Shown: positions 35,478 to 47,249 of the stretch, piece after piece
How positions within the stretch are numbered: the first letter of the stretch is position 1
Layout of the letters: each line of letters begins with the position of its first letter
Origin: Chinchilla lanigera
Taxonomy: Eukaryota; Chordata; Mammalia; Rodentia; Chinchillidae
DNA: 64,000 nt
Direction: 5' to 3'
NCBI RefSeq assembly: GCF_000276665.1
Contig: NW_004955404.1
Location: 31,853,667 to 31,917,666 of the forward strand
Made by a program: the position numbers and the translations under genes
The notes under the pieces: generated by a model
Seen by the model: the letters and a program-made list of their open reading frames with translations, nothing else
The model's database searches: none
Told to the model about the DNA's origin: nothing

Positions 35478-36169
35478 AATGATTGCTTTTTCCTTTTTAA
35501 AAACATTTTTAATTTACAAAGATAAAAAACAATAGCAAAGCAACAACAACAAAGACTAAAACAAAACAACACAAAACAATAGAAATGGTACAAGATTTCA
35601 AAACAAAATTATAGGAATTAACAATGGTTGTTACATTACATATTATTATCTTCAGTGAAGTTGCTCAGATTACCAGGTGTGAGAATGCAAGATTGATCAA
35701 ACAATTAAAGAGAATAAAAAGTAATAAAAACATGAGAAACAATACAGAGCTTCACTAAACAAGAAGGAAGGAATTCAACAATAGTTCTTATGTTGCATAT
35801 TGTTGTCTTCATAGTAGTTGTTCAGATTATCAGATAAAAGCAAGTAAAATTGCTTAGAAAAAAAATTAAACATTAACTGTTCTTTTCAGTAAACCATTAT
35901 ACATGAACAGTACAATTACCCCAGCTAGTCTTGTATATACACATATAATTTTTCCCTTCTTTTTTTTTTTCCTTTCCCTCATCCCAGTTGTTCTTTCCCT
36001 TTGAGAAATTTCTTTCCCTTTCACAATATCTATTGTACATTTTGGCCTTTATTTACTTCAGATTCTTACACTATAAAGACAATACAATATTTACACATGT
36101 GGGTCTGATTTATTTCATTTATTAGTATGGTCTCCAGTTGCATCCATTTACCTATAGCCACAAGTTCAT

Positions 36170-36891
36170 CTTTTTTTATAGCTGAGTAATAAGCCATTGT
36201 ATAAAAATACCACATCTTTTTTATCTATTCCTCCTTTGATGGGCTTTTGGTTATTTCCAATATTTAGCTGTGAGAAACTGTGCTGCTATAAACATGGGTG
36301 CACATATATCACTGTGGTATGATGTTTTCACTTTTTCTGGAAAAATACCAAGAAGGGAAATAGCTGGGTTAAGTGGGACTTCTAATCCTAGTTTTGTGAG
36401 GAATCTACAGGCTGATTTCCATAGTGGTTTCACCAATCTACCCTCCCACCAAAAGTGCAGTAGGGTTCTTTTCTCCACACAGCCTCTCCAACATTTGCCA
36501 TTGGTTGATTTCTTGATGATAGCCATTATTTTGGGGTGAGATGGAATGTTTTAATTTACATTTCTTGACTGACTAATAATGTTGAACATTTTTCATATAT
36601 TTATTTGCCATTTGTATTTCTTCATCTGAGAAGTATGTGTTTATCTCAGATGCCCAATTTTGGATTGGGTCTTTGAATTTGGGGGTCTGATTTTTTTCTT
36701 TTGAATTCTTTGTATGTTCTAGACAGGAGTCCTCTATCTGAGGAACAGTTGGCTAAAACTTTTTCCCAATTCATGAGTTTTCTTTTCATTCTGTTGGTAA
36801 TTTCTTTTGATGTGCAAAAACTTTTCAATAAGATGAGATCCCAGTTGTTGATTCTTTGAAGTATTTCAGGTGCAGTTTGGTTTTTGGTCAT
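36170..36891 (-). pseudogene. L1 ORF2 C-terminal region, broken
   Basis: Minus frames at 36646-36891 (ILQRINNWDLILLKSFCTSK, then KRKLMNWEKVLA) and 36251-36526 (CWRGCVEKRTLLHFWWE, then PAISLLGIFPEK, then DICAPMFIAAQF) are the thumb and cysteine-rich end of L1 ORF2p. In the Cys/His cluster a Cys usually found before WWE is Phe. The two frames are separated by a frameshift. Confidence 0.85.
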
Positions 36892-37566
36892 GAACTGTCT
36901 GCCTACCCCTATGTCTTCAAGATTTCTACCTGATTTCTCTTCCAGTGGATTTAGTATTTCTGTTTTAACATTTAGATCTTTAAGCTATTTTGACTTTATT
37001 TTGGTGCATGGTGATAGGCTTTGGTCTAGTTTTAGTTTACAGCATTTGGAAACCCAGTTTTTCCAGCACCGTTTATTAAAGAGGCTATCTTTCTTCTAGT
37101 TACATGTTTAGCCCCTTTGTCAAAGATAAGGTGACTGAGTGTATGTGGTTGTGTCTGCGTCTTCTAGTCTGTTCCAACTGATCTTGAGGTCTGTTTTTTT
37201 TTTTTTTTTTGCCAATACCTTGCTGGTTTTGTCACAGTAGCTTTGTAGTATAACTTCAAATTGGGGATTATGATACCACCTGCCTTGTTTTTGTTTCCCA
37301 GGATTGCTTTTGCTATTTTGGGTGTGTTCTGGTTCCAGATGAATTTGGGGAATGTTTTCTCTAGGTCTGTGAGGTGTGCCAATAGTATTTTCAGTGGAAT
37401 TGCCTAGAATCTGTATAATAATTTTAGGAGTATGGCCATTTTCACAATGTTAGTTCTTCCTATCCATGAGCAAGGAATATATTTCCATGTTTTGAAATCC
37501 TCTTCAATCTCTTTTTTCAGAGTAGTGCAATTTTTACTCTATAGATCTTTTACTTCTTTTGTTAGA

Positions 37567-38208
37567 TTAATTCCTAAGTATTTCAATTTTTTGAATGCTA
37601 TAGTGAAAGGTTACGGTTTCCCTTGTTTCTCTCTCAGTGTGTTTATTGTTTTTGTCTAGGAATGCTATTGATTTTTTAGTGCTGACTTTGTATTCAGTAG
37701 CTATGCTACTGAATGTGTTGATTAATTCTAGGAGTCTTTTGGTGGAGTGTTTGGGGTCTTCTATGTAGAGTATCATGTAATCTGTGAATAATGATAATTT
37801 CACTTCTTCCTTTCCTACCTTTATTTCTTTTATTTCTGTCTCTTGTCTAATTGCTCTGGCTAGTGTCTCCAGAACTATGCTGAATAGGAATGGTGACAGT
37901 GGACACCCTTGTCTTGTTCCTGATTTTAAAGTGTAAGCTTTCAGTTTTTGTCCATTTGGTATGATGTTGGCTGTTGGTTTGTCATAGATGGCTTTGATCA
38001 GATTGAGGTAAATTCCATCTATGACAATTTTCTGTAGGGCTTTTACCATGAATAAGTGTTGGACTTTATCAAAAGCTCTACAAAGCTCTTTTTCTGCATC
38101 TATTGAGATGATTGTGTGATTCTTGTCTTTAGCTCTGTTGATATGGTCTATTTCATTGTTTGATTTGGATACATTGAACCATCCTTGCATTCCTGGGATG
38201 AATCCCAC
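37567..38208 (-). pseudogene. L1 ORF2 reverse-transcriptase segment, inactive
   Basis: A 213-codon open segment with [20 protein letters not shown] (motif A region), [20 protein letters not shown] (motif B) and [16 protein letters not shown] (motif C). The family uses an F/Y-A-D-D box in motif C; here the second aspartate is Tyr, which removes a metal-binding residue. Motif A is interrupted by four extra residues (ELCR) coded by a 12-base insertion. It is therefore a dead RT fragment, the longest L1 frame in the window. Confidence 0.9.
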
Positions 38209-39531
38209 TTAGTCATGGTGTATTATCTTCTTGATGATTTGCTGTATTCTATTAGCTAGGATTTTATTGAGTATTTTTGCATCTATGTTCATTAGGGAGA
38301 TTGGCCTGTGGTTCTCTTTTTTGGTTTTATCTTTCTCTGGTTTTGGAATCAGGGTAATACTTGCCTCCAAAAATGAGTTTGTGAGAATTGCTTCCCTTTC
38401 TATTTCTTTAAAGAGTTTGAGAACAATTGGTATTAAATCTTCTCTAAATTTCTTGTAGAATTCAGCTATGAATTCATCAGGACCTCGGCTTTTTTTGTTC
38501 GTAAGTTTTTTATTACATTTTCAATTTCATTGGCTGATATTGGGTTAAGAATTTCATATCTTCTTGTTTCAGCTTTGGTAATTCATATGTATCTATGAAT
38601 GTGTCCATTTCTCTGGTGTTTTCCATCCTATGAGAGTAAAGATTTTCAAAGTAGATATTGATGATCTTCTAAATTTCTACAGGATCTGTAGTGATATCAC
38701 CCCTTTCAATCCTTACTGCATGGGTTTGAGTTTTTCTTTCCTTATTTTGATAAGGTTTGCTAGGGGTTTATCAATTTCATTCATTTGTTCAAAGAACCAA
38801 CTCTTTGATTCTTTAGTTCTCTGTATTCTTTTCTTTTAGTTTCAATCGTATTAATTTCTGCTCTGATCTTTATAATTTCCTCCCTTCTTTGGGCTTTGGG
38901 ATTTACTTGGTTTCCTTTTTCTAGAAGTTTGAGGTGTAATCTAAGGTTGTTTATTTGTGTTCATTCTGTTTTCCTGATGTGGGAATCCACTGCTACAAAT
39001 TTCCCACTGAGGACTGCTTTTATTGTGCCCCACAGATTCGGGTAGTTTGTTTCCGCATTTTTGTTTGATTGGAAATAGTGTTTAATTTCTACTTTAATTT
39101 CTTCTGTGACCCGCTACTTGTTCAGGAGGGTGTCATTTAATTTGCATATGTTTATGGTGTTTTTGTGATTTTTTTATCATTTGTTTCCAGTTTCATTGCA
39201 CTATGGTCCAATAATATGCATGGGATAATTTCAAACTTCGCATTTACTTCAGCATGTTCTATATGGTAGCATGTGGTCTATTTTAGAGAGGTTCCATCCT
39301 CAGCTGAGAAGAGTACGTATTGTAATATTGTTGGGTGGAATACTCTTTAAAGGTCTACTAAGTCCATTTGTTCACAGGTTCGGTTTTGTTCTGCTATTTC
39401 TTTGATGATTTTTTGTCTAGTTGATCTATCTCTTTGTGACCATTGAATGTTAAAATCCCCTGTTACAATTGTTTTATTACTTATTTGATTTTTCATGTCT
39501 GTTAAAATTTGCCTAATATAATTGGGTGCTC

Positions 39532-39840
39532 CTACATTGGTGCATATATATTTATGATTATTACCTCTTCCTCTTGCAGTTTTCCCTTAACAAGAATATA
39601 GTGACCTCCTTTATCTCTTTTGGTCATTATTGGTTTGAAATTCACTTTGTCTGCAAACAGAATGGCTACTCCTGCTTTTTCTGGGTTCCTGTTGCATGGA
39701 GTATTGTTTTCCATCCTTTGACTTTTAGTCTATGGATTTCCTTTTGAGTTAAATGTGTTTCTTGTATAGAGCATATTGTTGGATTTTGTTTCTTGATCCA
39801 CTCTGCTAGTCTGTTTCTTTTGAATAAGGCCATTTACATT
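39532..39840 (-). pseudogene. L1 ORF2 endonuclease segment, broken
   Basis: The frame at 39532-39714 encodes EKAGVAILFADKVNFKP and EVIIINIYAPM, part of the APE-type endonuclease of L1 ORF2p. Upstream minus-strand sequence to about 39840 resembles the N-terminal start of the domain (TINVNGL, then CSIQETHL-like in a shifted frame). Frameshifts separate the parts. Confidence 0.85.
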
Positions 39841-39980
39841 AATGGTTATTACTGATATGTATTAACTTATACTTGTCATGTTATTTTTCCACTGTTGGTC
39901 CTATATTTTCCCCCTCTGTTTAATTGCTTACCTTGCTTCATAGTTCTTTTGTCTTGTTGGTCTTGAGATTGTGGTCATTT

Positions 39981-40984
39981 TTATCTCTGCAGATTATCTT
40001 TCAGTACTCTTTTTAGGATTGGTTTGGTGCTCATGAATTTCTTCAGTTGATCTTTGTCATGGAAGTATCTTATTTTTCCACCAATTTTGAAAGATAGCTT
40101 TGCAGGGTACAGCAAGCTGGGTTGGATGTTGTTTTCTTTCAGGACCTGAAATACTTCACTCCAAGTTCTTTTTGACTTGATGGTTTGTGTTGAGAAGTCT
40201 GCCATGATTCTGATGGGCTTTCCTTCATAGGTGATCTGTTTCTTTTCTGAAACAGCTTTTAATATTCTATTCTTTTGCTGAATTTCTGGGATCTTGATTA
40301 TTATATGTCTGGGTGTAATTTATTTTTGTTATGGATAATTGAGGTTCTGTATGCCTCACTTAGGCATATATAAGATTCTTGTCTCATGCTTAGGAAATTT
40401 TCTGCTATTACTTCTGCAAATAGTCTTTTTATGTCATTCATGTTGCCTCCTGTTCTGCTGTTGACATCTATCAGCCTTATATTGTTTTTCTTTTCATCAC
40501 CTTACAGCTGTTGAATTGTTGGTTGCTCCTCCTTTTTAATTTTTAAGACACCTTCTCTTTTGCGATCACTAGCTGCAGTGCTGTCTTCCAGGTCTAAGAG
40601 TCTATCTTCTGTTTCATTCAATCAGTTCTTCCAGGTTTCAATGGAATTTTAAATTTCCTGGATGTCTCTTTAAATCTATTTCATGCATTCTAATTGTTTC
40701 CTATACCATTCACTCAAGGTTTCCATCATTTTTCTGTGCTCTTCTATTTTTTTATCTATGTCTTTTTTGATATGTGGAGCAATTCTTTCATTATAGTTGT
40801 CATTTCTCTTTTTAGATCTGATTTCCTCTATAGCCTGATGTAGTTGGTTCTTTAGTTTAGTTGTTATCATTTTAGAGATTTCAGGTGTGTGACTTCCATG
40901 TTCTTCTAGTTGATGATTCTGGACTTTTTCTGGGTGGGTATTTGGCTGAGATTGCATTTTGCTTCTTCTTTTTGTCATTTTCAA
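39981..40984 (-). pseudogene. L1 ORF1, broken
   Basis: Two pieces survive. 40676-40984 encodes the N-terminal coiled-coil side (MTKRRSKMQS, then HGSHTPEISKMITTKLKNQL), rich in Lys and Glu. 39981-40205 encodes the C-terminal RNA-binding side (KRTWSEVFQVLKENNIQPSL, then YPAKLSFKIGGKIRYF). The middle is out of frame. The product of intact copies is the nucleic-acid chaperone ORF1p. Confidence 0.85.
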
Positions 40985-41738
40985 ATCTCTCTAGGTTTCC
41001 AAGAATTCAGGATCATTCCTGATATTGTGGCAGGAGGAAGAGCCAGGAGCCCTGGGCTCCCAGACAGCTCACCAAGGCTTCCTGAGTCCAAGGCCCTTCC
41101 CACAATGGTGGAGGCAGTGGAGCCAGAGGACCAGGCACCCAAACCAGTCAGCAAGGCTTCTTGGTCCAAGAAACCTCCTCAAGATGCTGACAGCTGGGCA
41201 GAGCCAGAGGAACTAGGCTCCTGGACAGCTCACCAAGTCCTCCCAAGTCCAAGGCCCTTCCTGTCTTTTTTTATCTATGTCTTCTTTTGATATACTGAAC
41301 AATTCTTTCATTATGGTTGTAATTTTCTTTTACCTGTGTGACTATTTCTCATCTGATTTCCTCTATAGCCTGATGTAGTTGGTTCTTTACTTCAGTTGCT
41401 ATCATTTCAGAAATTTCAGGTGTTGACTTCCATGTTCTTCCATGTTATGTTTCCTGAACTTTTTCTGGGTGGGGTGGAGGGCTGAGATTGCATTTTGCTC
41501 CTTCTTTTTGTCATTTTCAAATCCGCCTAATTTTTCCAGGTTTTAGGGTCATTCCTGAGGCTTCCCGTGTGGAGAGCAACCTTCCTCTAATGACACTGGG
41601 GCAGAGCCACAAGTCCCAGGGTCTCAGACAGCTCACCACCCCTTCCACAGTCTGAAGGTCTGAAAGACCTTCCTGTGGTGGTGGCAGGGGTGGGGGCAGA
41701 GCCCAAAGTCCCCACATCCCAGACAGCTCAATGATTGC
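40753..41738 (-). repeat. Tandemly duplicated L1 5' end (5'UTR plus ORF1 start)
   Basis: Two collinear blocks of about 500 bp: 40753-41267 and 41270-41738. Both contain ATCTGATTTCCTCTATAGCC, TGATGTAGTTGGTTCTTTA, GAGATTGCATTTTGC, CTTCTTTTTGTCATTTTCAA and a CAGACAGCTCACCA block. The second, outer block carries another copy of the ORF1 start codon context. Inside the inner block a GAGCCAG...CTCACCAAG...AAGGCCCTTCC unit occurs twice, about 161 bp apart. Confidence 0.88.
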
Positions 41739-41744
41739 TTTTTG

Positions 41745-43150
41745 TTGGGAGAGAATTTTGAACAATTAATAACATCACCAAACTCAGGCCTTGTCTCTTT
41801 CTTTCCTCTATTTCATCATGCAAGAGCTGTACATTTTATAGCTGGGTGTTCAGAATGGCTACACATTTTGAGTGTGATGACTAATTCTTTTTGTACCTCA
41901 GCTACCTGTGCTGAAGTTCTATATATATTTGATTTAATATATATCATGTTGTTGAAGCAGTTTAACCTTCCAGTTATTTATGTGAATTTGTAAAATACTG
42001 AATATGAATCTAGTGTATAGCTTGTACTGTATATTAAAGAAATGAGTACTGAATGATTGTGTCTTTGTTTCTTAAATTCCATCTCCAATATTGAAATAGC
42101 ATGTAAACTCTGCTGGGTCCCATTGCTCATGAGACTGGTGTTGAGGGAGGCATTTTTAATCTGGACCTCCACAGTATATATGCCAAGAACTCTGAGTAAA
42201 GTTATAGCAGCTGGCTGAGGTACAAGCCCTAGATATTGACATTGGATCCATCTTGGGTCTAAAAGCAAAAGAAAATATTTCAGCATGGTTATTTTGCTGA
42301 TTCTCAGAGGAATTTTGCTCTTTGTGCACAGAGTGTATGGAGACCCAGGTGTTTGAGCAGGTCTGAAATGAGTAAGTGGGTTTTGGAGCCCCAGGCATTT
42401 CTTGTTTTCTCGGTAGTCTCATAGAGAAAATCCAAGAATGAGTCAGTAGGAGGTTTGAGGTTGACAGGAGCTGCATCGTGGGCTCAGCTGCATAGAGTAG
42501 GGAACAGGATGAGCCAACATCTGCCCACCTATGTGCCTGATCTGCCCGGCATATGTTATATGACACTACAGTCGCGGAATGCTGCTAATGGCTGCCCCCA
42601 CAATACAAAATCAAATGGAAAAATAACCCATGGAACCAGAGTGAGTCAGCTTTCATTCTTCCTCTGCTGGAATTTTCTTTAAAAATTAAAATTAAGCCTG
42701 AATTCATATAATTTAGAAACTCTAAGTCAGGAAACAGAAAAGCACTTAAAGGGCCATTAATCTGTTCCTTTTCGATATCCAGTCAGTTACACTGAGATCA
42801 TGAAGACATTAGAAATACAGATGAATCCTTAACTTACAATTTCTGTTTTTTTATGGGAGCTACTCTTCCAATCTAAGTGAGCCACTGGTTTATGGACACT
42901 TTTTAATTCTTATTATAGCCTGTGAATTAGTTAAACAGATGTTTTTCTCTTACACTTGCATAACACAGAGTCCTGTGATAAACTCCTCTATGAATTTCCA
43001 CAACTCTCTTTGGGCATAAAAGTTTAAATATCCCTCAGCTGTGTAGCCTGACTCTGCATTCCTCACCTACCTGAATCATGGACATTTCACTGTTTTTGAA
43101 AACTACTTTTGGCATAGGATCATGTAAATATATGTTCATGATTATGGTTG
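41745..43150. other. No recognisable feature
   Basis: About 1.4 kb beside the full-length L1. Frames of 75-136 codons at 41978-42682 overlap on opposite strands and are chance. Confidence 0.4.
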
Positions 43151-43154
43151 GCAC

Positions 43155-43310
43155 AGAATGTGGTGGTTAGGAGTGGGTGCTTTGCCTTTACCTTTATTAA
43201 AGCTGGAATAATGAAAACAGGCTGTCATGAGACCAATGTGAGGATTAAGTGGGATTTATAGAAAATACCAAGGTTCCTGGGACACAGTAACTGTTTCATA
43301 TTAATGATAA
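43155..43310 (+). repeat. MIR fragment, plus strand
   Basis: AATGTGGTGGTTAGGAGTGG (tRNA-like head), AATGTGAGGATTAAGTGGGA and GTTCCTGGGACACAGTAACT fit the two ends of MIR with an internal gap. Confidence 0.65.
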
Positions 43311-43314
43311 TCAG

Positions 43315-44175
43315 AAACTGATAGTAGCTGTCTAGAACTGGCTGTACATTTTATAGATGTTAATTAGCTGTTAAAATTCTAAGTAGTTTAAAAATTATAG
43401 TGTACCCAAATTATAGTATACCCAAACTGGTTAGCTTTAACCACAGAAATGTATTTCTTACAGTTCAGTTGGCTGAAAAATGCAGTATCATGGTGCTAGC
43501 CAACCATGTGTCTTGTGAGCGTCCATTTTCTGGATTGTAGGCATTCTCTTCTCCCTTTTGTAGCCTCCTTTGGCAGACAGGAAAGAGCTAGAATAATTCT
43601 TGTCTCTCTTCTTATAAGGGCAACAATACTATTCATAAGAGCTTCATCCTCATAACTTTAGTATCCCCCCAACATCCCAGCTCTTAGTACTGTATCACAC
43701 TGGAGGTTAAAATTTTAGCCTATAGATTTGGGGCAGGCACAAACATTATGTTTATAATTCATGAAAATAAGCAACTTCATATTGATATAGCACATAGGAG
43801 GGGCATCCCAATAGAAAGTGAAAGTTCTTTGTTCTTGATATTATCTTGTGCCCTTTTTTCTTTCTCACCCTTTCACATGACTGATGACTTGCTCATTTTC
43901 AGAAATTCCATCTGAAAGAGGTAAGTAGCAGACTTGAGATACAGGACACTCAAATCATCTGGAGTGATAGAGATCACCCCATGCAGGAACTCAGACGATC
44001 CAATACCCATCCCAGCTCTTCTGGGCATCTCAAGTTAACATAGATGTCATTGACTTAGAAATGATTTATTTAGAAGTGATTGACTCAGGTTGGATCTCAA
44101 GATCTTCATCTTTAAAGAAGAAAATATAATAATTCTCATGGAACTGATGTAATGTGCTTGTGAGAAGACACAGGC
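43315..44175. other. No recognisable feature
   Basis: Unique-looking, AT-rich. No gene or clear repeat. Confidence 0.4.
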
Positions 44176-44180
44176 AAGAT

Positions 44181-44249
44181 ACTCTGAAAACTGGAAAGCA
44201 CTTGACAAGTATAAGGTATTAAAATTGTCTAGGGCCTGATCAGATTTTC
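44181..44249 (+). repeat. Left arm of a 69-bp inverted duplication
   Basis: The reverse complement of this segment matches 45490-45558 at 66 of 69 positions by my alignment, without gaps. The similarity stops sharply at both ends. The core includes GGAAAGCACTTGACAAGTAT. The minus-strand frame at 44047-44427 crosses it and is chance. Confidence 0.92.
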
Positions 44250-44825
44250 CTAACATTTGAAAACTAAAATAATCATCATGGGCAGAAATCCTTATGTGGG
44301 TTTTTCCCAAAAGGAAGCATTGAATGTAAACAGTGTTTGAAGAATCTTCCAATGTGATGACAATATTCACCACTCTCACTTGAAATTCAAGGGAAGGACA
44401 AGTTGTTAGTTTCCATATGTTACACAATTTTAATCCCTTTTCAGTTTATAAGATTTCAAAAGTCAGTGCTTTTTAAAGCCAGAAATCTGTGACATGTATC
44501 TAGTGAGGGCTAGTGAGAAATATATTTCCTGGACTACAGTAATTTATAATTGTAGTAAAATATAGAATGCAAAGGTAAAGAGAGACTTCATTTAAAGTTT
44601 CCCAATATCTAGCATTAGAAGGTAAAAATTTTCTTTCAACTAAACACTAGGTCAATGGAACAATAAAGCTTGATTCTTGACAAAAAAATTGTGTAAGACA
44701 TTACGTGGATGACAACAGCAGGTTTAATAAATGATATGGATTAACAGACTGCAAAACAAATTGCTGTGATTTTTAGAGACATAAATGTCATTCACTTGTA
44801 CATATTAGAAATAATGCACATCTAC

Positions 44826-44935
44826 ATTACATGTACTCATTCAACAAACAGTTTTTCTCATTACAGCCCATGCACTGTGTAAGTCATGGAAATACAGAAA
44901 TGAGCATGTAGTATTTCCCTCTATGTTGGTGGTTT
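44826..44935 (-). repeat. L2/MIR-like fragment, antisense
   Basis: TACTCATTCAACAAACAGTT, CCCATGCACTGTGTAAGTCA and GGAAATACAGAAATGAGCA resemble the reverse complement of the L2 3' tail. Confidence 0.5.
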
Positions 44936-45489
44936 TGATCAAGGTAAATCTTGGAATATGGTTGAACTCCCAAATATTTAGTTTCAGTAGCCCTGCAGTG
45001 GGACTAGGACATATAGATTAGTAAACACATTATCAATAACAAAAATAAATTCCTTGAGATTTTAATATGTTATTCTGGGTAATATCCATCACCTGTCATA
45101 AATTTGGGTTAGGAAATGCATAACATGGTACAAGCAATTTCTGAGCTATGAACAGAATGTTATGGAATCACAAATGGAAATACTTAACCTGTCCTGAGAG
45201 GGAGCCGAGTGAGGAAGGATTGCCGTGGAAGATGGCTCCTAACCTTTTAAAATATTTCCTGCTACTTTTCTAATCATATATTTAATGCAAGAAATTGATT
45301 CAAAACGTGAAAAAGTAAAAGTTGTTCTTTACATGTGATGCAGATATTTTAAAATTTTGCTATAAGATGCAGAGTGTATTTCCTTAACTATTCAATGGTG
45401 AATTCTATAAATCTTTAAATCTAAAATCTTTAATATTGTATAATTCAGGAAATATGTCATGATTACTTTCAGGCACCATATTTTCTTTT

Positions 45490-45558
45490 GAAAATCTGAC
45501 CAGGCCCTAGACAATTTCAATACCTTATACTTGTCAAGTGCTTTCCAGTTTTCAGATT
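45490..45558 (-). repeat. Right arm of a 69-bp inverted duplication
   Basis: Inverted partner of 44181-44249, 1.24 kb away. The core reads ATACTTGTCAAGTGCTTTCC. Three substitutions separate the arms. Confidence 0.92.
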
Positions 45559-45559
45559 A

Positions 45560-46300
45560 TTTTCTTTTCTGGAATTTCTATTATGTATATGTTGACATCT
45601 AAGTCTATTCTCTGTATCTTAGCGTTCATCTCTTATCCCTTTGCATACTTCATAGGATCCTGGAATTTTTATTATATTTGGATTTGGGAGTGTCATATAT
45701 TCAATATCCAGTATTTTTAAGGTTTTCTTGTTTACTTCTCATTGTTTCGTATTACCATTTACCTGCTTTGTTTCATTGAGAGAGAGAGACAGAACCAGCT
45801 GTATTCCCTTCTTGACGTAACCTTAGAAGTCACATAGCATCACTTCTGTCCTATCTCCTCATTTAAAGTAAGCATGAATCTGTGTGCAAATGCAAGAGGA
45901 AATAACAGAGAACACATACCTTCGTGGGTGGAATGTCAATTACAGTATAATAAAAGTATGTAGGAATGCTTGAACATAAAGGGTGAGCATCTTTGTGAAA
46001 TACAATTTGTCACATGTTTTATCTTTCTGTTTTTGCCTGCAAGCTCACCTTCCCCTGGGGATACACTGAGGAGGAGGTGTGATGAATCAGCAGCAGCTTG
46101 TACACCTACTGGTGAGTTTAGGGATGGACTCATTTTCCTTTGCAGAGGGAAGATTTTAGAAGACTACACCTTTGTTTTCCCCTTCAGGAATTCTTACAGA
46201 TTCGTTCTTTAGATCTGACCTCTCCCTTTTAATTCCTATTTACTTCATGGTTAAAAATTTCTTTTAGAGACTTCTGTAGCTCAAGCTACTTCATCTGTCA
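45560..46300. other. No recognisable feature
   Basis: T-rich on the plus strand and may contain unreadable old L1 sequence on the minus strand. No gene. Confidence 0.35.
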
Positions 46301-46304
46301 GGAA

Positions 46305-47110
46305 CCAGAAATTCCTCATTCTTATCTTCTAAATAGTCTGTAATTATAGCTTTTATTTCTTCTTTGCCGAGCAATTATTTAGAACAGTGCAGTTTTGTTT
46401 CCAAGAATTTCTATTTGATTGGGTTTTCAAACTTATACATTGAAAACTTTTTCTACTCTTTTGGGCTGCTGTCAAAGTGGTCTATAGTATTTCTATTGTT
46501 CAGAATTTAAAGTTTTGTTATGGCTTAATTATACAGTCAATTTTTATTACTTTTCAAAGTTATCTTGAGTAAAATGTGTTCTTTTCCTTGGGAAGTGCAT
46601 CTTTCTGCTTGGATTTCATTTAAAATTCCCTCCTTATACTTGAAATTCAGAATATGTTAAAGTCATTTGCAGAAGATGACCTCTTTTTTGTCAGTATGCA
46701 CATTACAAAGCAAGCCACTTTAATTTGCATGTTCAGGTCTTTACCTCAGGATTCTTCCCTGTCTTATAATTATCCTTATTATTCTAGGTCTCATGTTTTC
46801 TTTAAGAAGTCTTTTCCAGATTTCTCATCTCAAGATTATTAAACTGTTTTAAATAAAGTTAAATCTTTAATCTTATCTGAAAAAATTTCTATTGATGGGA
46901 AATAAGTAGCTAATTATTATTTTAGTTTCTTCCAAAATTTATTATCAGAATTCTGATGTAGTATTAGTCAGTCACATATTTTATGATATTACAATTGCCA
47001 TGTCTTTTTAAATATATTTCTGTGCTATTCAATGTGTGATCTATTTCTTTATTTCTTTTTATATCTTTAATATTGTTTTGATAATAGTAGCTTTCCATAT
47101 ATTTTAAAAT
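46305..47110 (-). mobile_element. Degenerate old L1 (L1M-type) ORF2 fragment, antisense
   Basis: GTTTTGTTATGGCTTAATTA, CAGTCAATTTTTATTACTTT and TGAGTAAAATGTGTTCTTTT follow the reverse complement of the endonuclease-to-RT linker of old L1 ORF2. No frame remains open. Limits are approximate. Confidence 0.55.
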
Positions 47111-47249
47111 TACTTCAGAGCAAGTTCCCTCACCTTTTTTTTTATTTTACCTTTTTTTCTTTTTGTTTTTATGATTCTTATAAATGAATTTTCCAAATGA
47201 ATTTTTGAAATCATCAACATAATTTGATATTTATTACTTATTGTATATT

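Larger units (their letters stand above)
35492..41729 (-). mobile_element. Full-length L1 retrotransposon, minus strand, 14-bp target-site duplication
   Basis: A 6.2-kb element read right to left: duplicated GC-rich 5'UTR (about 41738-40985), ORF1 (about 40984-39990), ORF2 with endonuclease, reverse transcriptase and C-terminal regions (about 39840-36170), and a 3'UTR (36170-35492) that contains two degenerate TGCATTCTCACACCTGGTAA-like units. AATGATTGCTTTTT is repeated exactly at 35478-35491 and 41730-41743, so both ends are intact. Both ORFs are broken by stops and shifts, and no clean poly(A) remains, so the copy is old and dead. Plus-strand frames over this interval are antisense shadows. 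Confidence 0.93.

Noticed and set aside
36270..39747. Many plus-strand frames of 60-90 codons rich in Phe, Leu and Ser
   Set aside because: They are antisense shadows of the L1 ORF2 on the minus strand.
40910..41290. 126-codon plus-strand frame with proline-rich ending
   Set aside because: It is antisense to the L1 5'UTR and ORF1 start; its GC-rich composition comes from the 5'UTR repeats.
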